DNA of 64,000 bases, from assembly GCA_017536625.1 (NCBI GenBank), contig JAFXGY010000043.1, positions 28,099 to 92,098 on the forward strand. The letters are read 5' to 3'. The DNA is from Oscillospiraceae bacterium (GTDB lineage Bacteria; Bacillota; Clostridia; Oscillospirales; Ruminococcaceae). Under the pieces are notes generated by a model, which made no database searches, had not been told where the DNA came from, and saw only the letters and a program-made list of their open reading frames with translations. Below are positions 58,290 through 64,000 of the stretch, piece after piece. Both the position numbers and the translations under genes were made by a program. Positions within the stretch are counted from its first letter, which is position 1. Each line of letters begins with the position of its first letter.

Positions 58290-58340
58290 AAGGCATATCC
58301 CCTTTCTTTATAAAAAAATTTATGCCGCCGCAATCAAAAA

Positions 58341-58371
58341 AATGCCGGAAGCTTTTCGCTTCCGGCATTTT
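58341..58371 (-). terminator. Terminator of the small Asn-rich gene
   Basis: AAATGCCGGAAGC and its complement form a stem with a TTTTC loop; on the minus strand TTTTTTTGATTG follows, 12 bp after the stop at 58383. Confidence 0.88.
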
Positions 58372-58382
58372 TAAGGGATATT

Positions 58383-58547
58383 TTATCTGTCGCAATCCTG
58401 GGTTTTTCTCTGGGCCGCATTCTGTTTGCTGAGGGGACTTCTGTTCGAAGCTTCGTTCATGCCGGCTTTATTGCAGGCTTTGCTGTTGCTGCCGTTGTTT
58501 TTTGCGTTTGCGCGGTTTGTATTTTCTCTTGCATAATTTTCGGGCAT
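58383..58547 (-). CDS. Small Asn-rich protein of 54 residues
   Basis: Reads MPENYARENTNRANAKNNGS and continues polar (RSPLSKQNAAQRKTQDCDR at the end); it holds nine or more asparagines, two cysteines and no hydrophobic core. GGAGAAAA lies 6 bp before the ATG, and a strong terminator follows, so it is probably a real gene. It lies directly upstream of yabP. The composition recalls small spore proteins, but no known family signature is present. Confidence 0.65.
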   Translation of the reverse strand: MPENYARENTNRANAKNNGSNSKACNKAGMNEASNRSPLSKQNAAQRKTQDCDR

Positions 58548-58635
58548 TTTTCATTTTCTCCGTTCAAAAAAAGATTTTCCGAAGGCATTTTGCCTTCCGC
58601 TCTTATTATTTGCGGATTTTTTTGAATTATTCGAA

Positions 58636-58828
58636 TAAATTATTGTTTATCCTATTAAGCCCCCTTGTTAAAGGGGGCTGGATTTTTTAACCGCTTGCGG
58701 TTAAAAAAGACTGGGGGATTCTTTCTTTAATAACAAATATTTTTATTATGAATCCCTCCACCATCGCCAAAATGGCGATGGTCCCCCTCCCTTTAACAAG
58801 GGAGGTTCTTTTGCTAAACAATAATTTA
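58636..58828 (+). mobile_element. MITE-like palindromic repeat, copy B
   Basis: 193 bp between inverted TAAATTATTGTTTA ends (58636-58649 and 58815-58828). Hairpins: GCCCCC/GGGGGC (58659-58678), TTTTTTAACCGC/GCGGTTAAAAAA (58683-58708), CCATCGCC/GGCGATGG (58761-58781) and CCTCCC/GGGAGG (58786-58805). It fills most of the gap between obgE and the small Asn-rich gene and has no coding capacity. Confidence 0.9.
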
Positions 58829-58835
58829 CCGTAAA

Positions 58836-58866
58836 AAAAGACCTCCTTTTTTCGGGAGGTCTTCTT
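58836..58866 (-). terminator. Terminator of obgE
   Basis: AAGACCTCC and GGAGGTCTT form a stem with a T-rich loop; on the minus strand TTTTTTTAC follows. Confidence 0.9.
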
Positions 58867-58892
58867 TTTTGCATTCTGCGAAAAATGCAAAA

Positions 58893-60158
58893 TCATCTCA
58901 TATAATCAAACTCGATATCGAGAATGCTTACTGTATCGCCTTCGTTGATGCCCATTTCCTCGAGTTTATCAATAATTCCGGAAAGGCGAAGAACGCGCTG
59001 GAAATACTGAAGGGATTCATAGTCGTCAAGATCAACGAATCCGAGAGCATGCATAAGCCAGGGTGCTTCGACAACATAAATTCCGTCCTCGATATGAATT
59101 TTGAATTCCTGCTTGGAGGTAATTTCCTCTCTGACAGGTTCTTCCGCTTCATATCTTGTGATGGGAGGAAGCTTAGCAAGTTCCGCCGCAACAACATTGA
59201 TAAGTTCCTGAACTCCTTCGCCGGTAGCTGCGGAAATAAGATATGTTTTAAAACCGTTTTCTTCCGCAAATTCATTGAATTCGTCAATCATTTCCTCGAT
59301 TGCTGCATCAGCCTTGTTGAGGGCAACAATCTGGGGACGCTTCGCAAGTTCGGGATTGAATTTTTCAAGCTCATAGTTGATCTGCTTATAATCATCAATG
59401 GGGTCACGGTCATCCATTGCGGAAATATCGACCACATGAAGAATAAGGCGGCAGCGTTCAACATGGCGGAGGAAGTCATGGCCAAGTCCGATTCCTTCGG
59501 AAGCACCTTCGATAAGTCCGGGGATATCCGCCATTACGAAGGAGCTGCCCGCATCCATTTTTACTACGCCGAGAACGGGAGTAAGGGTCGTGAAGGGATA
59601 GTTCGCAATTTCCGGTTTCGCAGCGGAAACAACGGAAATAAGGGTTGATTTGCCTACGTTCGGGAAGCCCACAAGGCCAACGTCCGCAAGAAGCTTGAGT
59701 TCGAGGGTAACTTCGAATTCTTCTCCGGGGAATCCGGGCTTCGCGAATTTCGGAATCTGGCGGGTCGGAGAAGCAAAATGCTGGTTCCCCCAACCGCCTT
59801 TGCCGCCTTTTGCGACTATATGGGGTTCTTTATCGGAAATATCCGCAAGGATCCTTCCGGTTTCGGCTTCACGGATAAGGGTGCCCACCGGAACTTTGAT
59901 TACAAGGTCCGGTGCGGATTTTCCGGTCATATTGCTGCCGGAACCGTTTTTTCCGTTTTCGGCAATATAGCGTTTTTTGTACTTAAAATCTATAAGGCTG
60001 GAGATATTGGTATCGCCGACAAAAACGACGTTGCCGCCTTTGCCTCCGTCACCGCCATCGGGACCGCCGGCATTAACATACTTTTCGCGGTGAAAAGTAA
60101 CTGCGCCGTTGCCGCCGTCACCGGCCTTGATTCTGATTTTCGCGGTATCGACAAACAT
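58893..60158 (-). CDS. obgE: GTPase ObgE (CgtA)
   Basis: Obg GTPases take part in 50S assembly, stress response and sporulation. The 421-residue protein has the glycine-rich Obg domain (1-158: KIRIKAGDGGNGAVTFHREK and GGPDGGDGGKGGN), a GTPase domain with GFPNVGKSTLIS (G1), DIPGLIEGASEG (G3) and ALNKAD (G4), and a C-terminal OCT domain (about 345-421). It lies 3 bp after... the downstream GNAT order is conserved loosely; with rpmA and rplU nearby this is the usual rplU-prp-rpmA-obg region. Confidence 0.97.
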   Translation of the reverse strand: MFVDTAKIRIKAGDGGNGAVTFHREKYVNAGGPDGGDGGKGGNVVFVGDTNISSLIDFKYKKRYIAENGKNGSGSNMTGKSAPDLVIKVPVGTLIREAETGRILADISDKEPHIVAKGGKGGWGNQHFASPTRQIPKFAKPGFPGEEFEVTLELKLLADVGLVGFPNVGKSTLISVVSAAKPEIANYPFTTLTPVLGVVKMDAGSSFVMADIPGLIEGASEGIGLGHDFLRHVERCRLILHVVDISAMDDRDPIDDYKQINYELEKFNPELAKRPQIVALNKADAAIEEMIDEFNEFAEENGFKTYLISAATGEGVQELINVVAAELAKLPPITRYEAEEPVREEITSKQEFKIHIEDGIYVVEAPWLMHALGFVDLDDYESLQYFQRVLRLSGIIDKLEEMGINEGDTVSILDIEFDYMR

Positions 60159-60160
60159 CT

Positions 60161-60625
60161 TTATACCTCCGATTTATCTTTGATTGTAAGCTCCATATAA
60201 CTTTCCTGTTTTATGAAGCCGAGTTTTTCGTAAAGCGGTCTTCCGGATTTTGAAGCTCCAAGCCAGATTTTTTTAATCCCGCGGCTTTTTGCATCTTCAA
60301 GAATTTTTTCGAGAAGCATTTTTGAAAGACCTTTTCTCCTGTGTTCCGGGGCTGTATATACGTTGGTAATATAACCCCGCACGCCGATTTTATTCGTGAA
60401 CGACGGCGGCAAATCATAATAAATGATTGCCGCAGTTGAAAGGAGCTTTCCGTTTTCTTCCGCTATAAGCTGGAGAAAATCTTTTGAAACAAGCCATTTT
60501 TCAAAAAACGCGCCAAGCTCCGAATCAATATCGCAATCCGGCGAAATACCTTCATCGATAAGCTGACGTTTTCTCACTTCGGAAAGAAGTGCAGAGTCTT
60601 TGAGTCCGGCTTTTCTGATAATCAT
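60161..60625 (-). CDS. GNAT family N-acetyltransferase
   Basis: 154 residues. Acetyl-CoA loop in PEHRRKGLSKMLLEKILEDA near residue 90, and IKKIWLGASKSGRPLYEKLG near 118, typical of GNAT. Substrate unknown. The ATG ending at 60625 has AAAGGAGG upstream, so the longer frame is not used. It ends 2 bp before obgE starts and is probably cotranscribed with it. Confidence 0.9.
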   Translation of the reverse strand: MIIRKAGLKDSALLSEVRKRQLIDEGISPDCDIDSELGAFFEKWLVSKDFLQLIAEENGKLLSTAAIIYYDLPPSFTNKIGVRGYITNVYTAPEHRRKGLSKMLLEKILEDAKSRGIKKIWLGASKSGRPLYEKLGFIKQESYMELTIKDKSEV

Positions 60626-60677
60626 AAGGAAAACCTCCTTTTGCAAAAAGGCTTTTCCCGAAGGAAAAGGCAATTTA

Positions 60678-60705
60678 AAAAGGGACGGAATACCGTCCCT
60701 TTTTT
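60678..60705 (-). terminator. Terminator of rplU-prp-rpmA
   Basis: AAGGGACGG and CCGTCCCTT form the stem with an AATA loop; T-rich on both sides. Confidence 0.88.
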
Positions 60706-60718
60706 CAACGCGGGCAGA

Positions 60719-61003
60719 TTACTGCTCGACAGGATATACGCTTACCTTTTTGCGGTCTGCACCGAAGCGTTCGAATCTTACAACGCCGTCAGTGAGAGCG
60801 AAGAGGGTATCGTCGGAACCTTTGCCAACGTTGTTACCGGGATGGAAGTGAGTTCCGCGCTGTCTGACAAGGATGTTGCCAGCAAGAACAAACTGACCGT
60901 CGGCTCTCTTCGGGCCAAGGCGTTTGGATTCGGAATCACGGCCGTTTTTAGTGGAGCCCATACCTTTTTTATGGGCGAAGAACTGCATACTAAGTCTAAG
61001 CAT
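60719..61003 (-). CDS. rpmA: 50S ribosomal protein L27 with cleavable N-terminal extension
   Basis: 94 residues. It starts [20 protein letters not shown]; the segment before AHKKG is the Firmicute extension that Prp removes to give the mature N-terminus reaching the peptidyl transferase centre. The core [16 protein letters not shown] is normal. It lies 4 bp after prp. Confidence 0.97.
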   Translation of the reverse strand: MLRLSMQFFAHKKGMGSTKNGRDSESKRLGPKRADGQFVLAGNILVRQRGTHFHPGNNVGKGSDDTLFALTDGVVRFERFGADRKKVSVYPVEQ

Positions 61004-61007
61004 GTTA

Positions 61008-61325
61008 TTATACCTCCGTAATTATAAGGTTGATGGTCTTCGGGAAGTCTTCGGAAAGGAGCTTGAGGTGAAGCCTTAACGCCGAAACAAAATGCACTGC
61101 GGCAGGTCTCGGGTTTGGGGGAAGAATGCATTCGATGCAGTCTTCATAAACATTCACTTTACAGTTTACTTTGACAACCTCTGTCATTCCGTTGATGGCC
61201 ATTTGCACGGCCGAACTTACCGAAGCACAGACAATGTCTTTTCCGCTTTCGGCATAGCCTGCGTGTCCGCTTACCGCGAAACGCTGTGGCTCGCCTTTCT
61301 TATAAAAGAATTCAGCGCGGATCAT
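61008..61325 (-). CDS. prp: Ribosomal-processing cysteine protease Prp
   Basis: 105 residues. Prp (YsxB family) cleaves the L27 extension. The catalytic pair is visible: His in [12 protein letters not shown] and Cys in [16 protein letters not shown]. It lies between rplU and rpmA, the conserved Firmicute order. Confidence 0.95.
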   Translation of the reverse strand: MIRAEFFYKKGEPQRFAVSGHAGYAESGKDIVCASVSSAVQMAINGMTEVVKVNCKVNVYEDCIECILPPNPRPAAVHFVSALRLHLKLLSEDFPKTINLIITEV

Positions 61326-61331
61326 CGTTAA

Positions 61332-61640
61332 TTAGCCTTCGATTGCTTTAACGAGAAGCTTGGTATAGGGCTGACGATGACCGAGAGCGCGTTTGCTGCC
61401 TTTTTTGGTGCGATAGGTGAAAACATTGATTTTCTTGCCTTTGCCGTTTTTAACGACTTCTGCGACAACTTTTGCACCTTCAACATAGGGAGCGCCTACT
61501 TTGAGGGATTCGCCGCCGAGGACAAGAACCTTATCAAGAGTGATTTCTTCGCCTTCGTTAGCTTCGAGTTTTTCGACATAGAGAGTATCGTTGAGTTCAA
61601 CACGATACTGTTTACCGCCGGTTTCGATTACTGCGTACAT
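61332..61640 (-). CDS. rplU: 50S ribosomal protein L21
   Basis: 102 residues. Starts [15 protein letters not shown] and ends with the basic [20 protein letters not shown], the standard L21 core. The ATG ending at 61640 follows AGAAGGAA; an ATG six codons upstream lacks a site. Confidence 0.96.
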   Translation of the reverse strand: MYAVIETGGKQYRVELNDTLYVEKLEANEGEEITLDKVLVLGGESLKVGAPYVEGAKVVAEVVKNGKGKKINVFTYRTKKGSKRALGHRQPYTKLLVKAIEG

Positions 61641-61725
61641 GATATTCCTTCTTTTCAATAGACTCGCTGACTTGAGGCGGCTTCCTTAAAAAAGGACGCA
61701 CTTTTAGAGCCTTTGGCATGCGGCA
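61641..61725 (-). promoter_or_regulatory. Probable L21 leader region
   Basis: The 85 nt between the promoter and rplU is where an L21 leader RNA is found in many Firmicutes. It holds a CCTTTTTTAAGG hairpin and short GC repeats. I assign it by position only. Confidence 0.35.
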
Positions 61726-61731
61726 CAAAAT

Positions 61732-61760
61732 ATTATATCAGCACAAATCACAAATGTCAA
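61732..61760 (-). promoter_or_regulatory. Consensus promoter of rplU-prp-rpmA
   Basis: Minus strand: perfect -35 TTGACA at 61755-61760, 17 bp spacer, perfect -10 TATAAT at 61732-61737. Confidence 0.93.
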
Positions 61761-61829
61761 GTACCAAATATGTGATTTTTGCCTTAATTATGCGATTTTT
61801 TCGAAGTCATTACCTTTTCTGCGGAGTTT

Positions 61830-62357
61830 TTAATCATCGCTGAGCTTATAAGCATTGTTATCCACATAAATGCACATTTTATTATAAAACCATATATAAA
61901 GTCCGAAGGCAAAAATTCCGTCCAGAATAAGGATTATTCCGCCGAAAAGGAACCCGTCAACTATCGCGAAGTTAAAAAGTGAATAGCAGACAGCGGAAGT
62001 AAGAAAACCGAAAACCGCCGCCGCAAAAACAATTATCCCCCAGAAGATGAACCAGCTTCGGTTTTCCCTTTTCCAGTTCCTTCTCCAAAAATCCGCTCGC
62101 TCCTTCGGAGAAAAAGGATCCGGTTTTTTCTTCGGTTTTTCCGCCAAAGCCCTTTCTCCGTCAAGAATTTCTTCGATGGAAACGGAAAATTCTTTTGAAA
62201 GAATACGCAAAGTTTCTATATCCGGCATATAATTTCCGTTTTCCCAACGGGAAACGGTTTTGTTCGAAACACCGATTATTCTTCCCAGTTCTTCCTGGGT
62301 AAGTCCTTTTTCCTTCCGCAAAGCGGAAATGAATCTTCCGGTTTTTATCTGGTCCAT
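61830..62357 (-). CDS. XRE-type regulator with C-terminal membrane segments
   Basis: 175 residues. HTH_3 domain (about 8-65, with LTQEELGRIIGVSNKTVSRW) joined to a basic linker and two hydrophobic segments (WFIFWGIIVFAAAVFGFL and FLFGGIILILDGIFAFGLYI). The membrane part suggests a regulator that responds at the membrane; its targets are unknown. It stands alone. Confidence 0.9.
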   Translation of the reverse strand: MDQIKTGRFISALRKEKGLTQEELGRIIGVSNKTVSRWENGNYMPDIETLRILSKEFSVSIEEILDGERALAEKPKKKPDPFSPKERADFWRRNWKRENRSWFIFWGIIVFAAAVFGFLTSAVCYSLFNFAIVDGFLFGGIILILDGIFAFGLYIWFYNKMCIYVDNNAYKLSDD

Positions 62358-62446
62358 ATTTTCACCGCCTTTTTACGGAATAATTATACCGCAAAACAAA
62401 GGAAATGTCTTCCCCATAAAAAGCGAATGTGGCAAAAAACACAAAA

Positions 62447-62466
62447 ACCGCAGGAAAACCTGCGGT
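62447..62466 (-). terminator. Terminator of the mrnC-YitT genes
   Basis: ACCGCAGG and CCTGCGGT form an 8 bp stem with TTTT loop; on the minus strand TTTTGTGTTTTTTG follows. Confidence 0.88.
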
Positions 62467-62477
62467 TCTTCGTTTTT

Positions 62478-63341
62478 TTATTCATCAAAGGTCTGTTTGA
62501 AACCTTCGCCGATTACATTGCTTGCGGGTGCGACCATTATGAATGCCGCATGGTCAACTTCGAGCACAATGCGTTTGAAATGCGCAAACTGCCTGCTTGG
62601 CATGGCGCACATGATTACGAGCTTTTCAGCGCGCTGATATCCGCCTTCACCATTGAGATAAGTTATGCCTCTTCCGGTTTCGTCCATAACGCGCTGGGCA
62701 ACTTCTGTGGCTTTTTCCGAAACGACGTATGCGATTCGGGTTTCGTTAAAACCATAAAGAACGGAATCCATCGCCCTTTCCACGGCATATACGGAAACAA
62801 GAGCATAAAGCGCTGCTTCGAGGGTGTTGTAATAAAATCCCGCCGCTGTTACTATGACAAAATCTATGGCAAGAAGGATTTTCCCCAGCGGAATATGGGG
62901 GTGATATTTAAGGATAACTCTTCCAAGGATATCCGTTCCGCCGGTGGTGGAACCGCGAAGGAAGATGAACCCCATTCCGATTCCGATGGCAACTCCGCCG
63001 AAAGCGGATGCCATAAAGGCATTCCCGGTATATACCGGAAAAATCCCTTCGGTTATGTTTGTGACCAGCGAAAGAATGATAAGAGTTCTGAAAGTGCTTA
63101 AAGTAAAGCGCTTTCCGATAACAACCAGACCAAGAATTACAAGAGGGATATTGAGAAGGAAAGTAAGGGTACCCATCTGTATATTAGTCATGGAATGGAG
63201 CATTGTGGCAACGCCGGTAACTCCGCCAGGAGCAATATCATTCGGCGTGGTGAAGATATTTACGCCCACGGCGAAAATAAGAGAACCGATGATATCCATG
63301 CCCACATCTTTCAGAAATTCTATGATGGTTTCTTTTTTCAA
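62478..63341 (-). CDS. YitT family membrane protein with DUF2179 domain
   Basis: 287 residues. Five to six hydrophobic segments in the first 170 residues (DIIGSLIFAVGVNIFTTPND and LTFLLNIPLVILGLVVIGKR), then a cytosolic DUF2179 domain (about 220-287, with GRGITYLNGEGGYQRAEKLV). Function is unknown. It overlaps mrnC by 4 bp, so the two are translationally coupled. Confidence 0.93.
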   Translation of the reverse strand: MKKETIIEFLKDVGMDIIGSLIFAVGVNIFTTPNDIAPGGVTGVATMLHSMTNIQMGTLTFLLNIPLVILGLVVIGKRFTLSTFRTLIILSLVTNITEGIFPVYTGNAFMASAFGGVAIGIGMGFIFLRGSTTGGTDILGRVILKYHPHIPLGKILLAIDFVIVTAAGFYYNTLEAALYALVSVYAVERAMDSVLYGFNETRIAYVVSEKATEVAQRVMDETGRGITYLNGEGGYQRAEKLVIMCAMPSRQFAHFKRIVLEVDHAAFIMVAPASNVIGEGFKQTFDE

Positions 63342-63757
63342 GCACTGACCTCCTTTTTGGAATGTTCAAGAATCATTTCAAAAAGTTCCTTTATTCTTTC
63401 ATTTTTTCCTTCAAGATAAAGCCAGCCGAAAAGTGCTTCGACCCCTGTGGCTTTTCGGTATTCGATGGCGTTTGCACCCTTTGGAATATGGGTCGCGCTG
63501 GCATTTCTTCCCCGGTGAAGAATCCCTTTTTCCGCTTCGGAAACAACCGGTTCAAGAAAATCGAAAATCTCCGCCTGGAAGCTTGCGCGAACCATTTCGA
63601 CAGCCATTTTATGAAGTTTTCCCACCTGGAGCGAACCGTGTTCAAGAAGATGTTCCCTTACCATTATTTCATAAACCGCATCGCCGATGAACGCAAGCGA
63701 AAGCCCGTTAAGGGCATTCCCGTCGATTTTCTTTTCTTCAATTTCCAGCAAAAACAA
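63338..63757 (-). CDS. mrnC: Mini-ribonuclease III
   Basis: 139 residues. MrnC matures 23S rRNA ends in Firmicutes. It holds the RNase III catalytic segment LAFIGDAVYEIMVREHLLEH at about 21-40 and lacks the dsRNA-binding domain, plus GRNASATHIPKGANAIEYRK and FGWLYLEGKNERI. The start is a TTG with a weak ribosome binding site. It is often next to cysS, which is not in this window. Confidence 0.93.
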   Translation of the reverse strand: MFLLEIEEKKIDGNALNGLSLAFIGDAVYEIMVREHLLEHGSLQVGKLHKMAVEMVRASFQAEIFDFLEPVVSEAEKGILHRGRNASATHIPKGANAIEYRKATGVEALFGWLYLEGKNERIKELFEMILEHSKKEVSA

Positions 63758-63841
63758 ACGCCGCCTTTCAAAATATTACCTTATTATTTTACCATCAGCG
63801 GGCATTTTTATCAACATGAATATTTATTCGTTTTAAATGGG

Positions 63842-64000
63842 TAAATTATTGTTTATCCAATTAAGCCCCCTTGTTAAAGGGGGCTGGATTTTTTAACCGC
63901 TTGCGGTTAAAAAAGACTGGGGGATTCTTTTTTAAATTACAGATATCCTTATTATATGAATCCCTCCACCATCGCCATTTTGGCGATGGTCCCCCTCCCT
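63842..64000 (+). mobile_element. MITE-like palindromic repeat, copy C (truncated by window end)
   Basis: Begins with TAAATTATTGTTTA at 63842 and runs to the window edge, with the same first three hairpins as copy B. In the CCATCGCC/GGCGATGG hairpin the loop reads ATTTT, while copies A and B read AAAAT in the same orientation. It fills the region beyond mrnC. Confidence 0.88.

Noticed and set aside
46745-64000. CRISPR array as an explanation for the repeated palindromic blocks
   Set aside because: The repeats are few, long, widely separated and in both orientations, with no short regular spacers and no cas genes.

Overview
The window looks like chromosomal DNA of an endospore-forming Gram-positive anaerobe of the Clostridia (Bacillota). 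This rests on the conserved yabP-yabQ-divIC-yabR sporulation/division order, an L27 with the Firmicute N-terminal extension next to its protease Prp, Mini-RNase III, YlxM with Ffh, strong sigma-A type promoters, U-tailed terminators, and a surface protein with a sortase-like C-terminus. The exact family cannot be fixed from this sequence; a gut-type relative of Oscillospirales is an inference.

Layout. 1-1.0 kb: start of the dcw cluster (rsmH, mraZ) with three phased MraZ boxes. 1.3-10.6 kb: housekeeping genes, all on the minus strand (a hypothetical gene with a decayed neighbour, uvrC-rsmD-coaD-coiled-coil protein, HPr, and the ylxM-ffh-rpsP-khpA-rimM-trmD-DUF554 operon). 10.6-24.9 kb: seven secreted or surface proteins built from cohesin-like, dockerin, BspA-like leucine-rich, InlB-like and transglutaminase-like modules. 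None carries a recognisable glycoside hydrolase. Five have a dockerin (one of them at the N-terminus) and two are anchored cohesin-like proteins. 25.0-39.8 kb: an amidohydrolase gene, then a 17-gene ethanolamine utilisation (eut) bacterial microcompartment operon reading from eutS (39.7 kb) down to eutQ (26.0 kb). 40-46 kb: a hypothetical gene, a PHP phosphoesterase, tRNA-Gly, dnaD/dnaI-type primosomal genes, a GNAT gene and a divergent TetR/SDR pair. 46-64 kb: housekeeping genes (prfB, rpsF-ssb-rpsR, hpf, obgE, rplU-prp-rpmA, mrnC), several enzymes, sporulation genes and three copies of a 193-194 bp MITE-like element.

How the genes work together. The eut operon encodes a complete route: EutBC splits ethanolamine, EutE makes acetyl-CoA, PduL makes acetyl phosphate, and EutP/EutQ could make ATP from it. 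These are enclosed by shell proteins EutS, EutL, EutN and three BMC-H paralogues, with EutA and EutT serving the cobalamin cofactor and EutH as transporter. EutVW, EutG and an AdoCbl riboswitch are absent from the window. Instead there is one strong promoter preceded by TGAGCA direct repeats spaced 21 and 42 bp apart. The surface cluster reads as a cohesin-dockerin network in which anchors recruit leucine-rich and transglutaminase-like proteins rather than cellulases; this is the most novel-looking system here.
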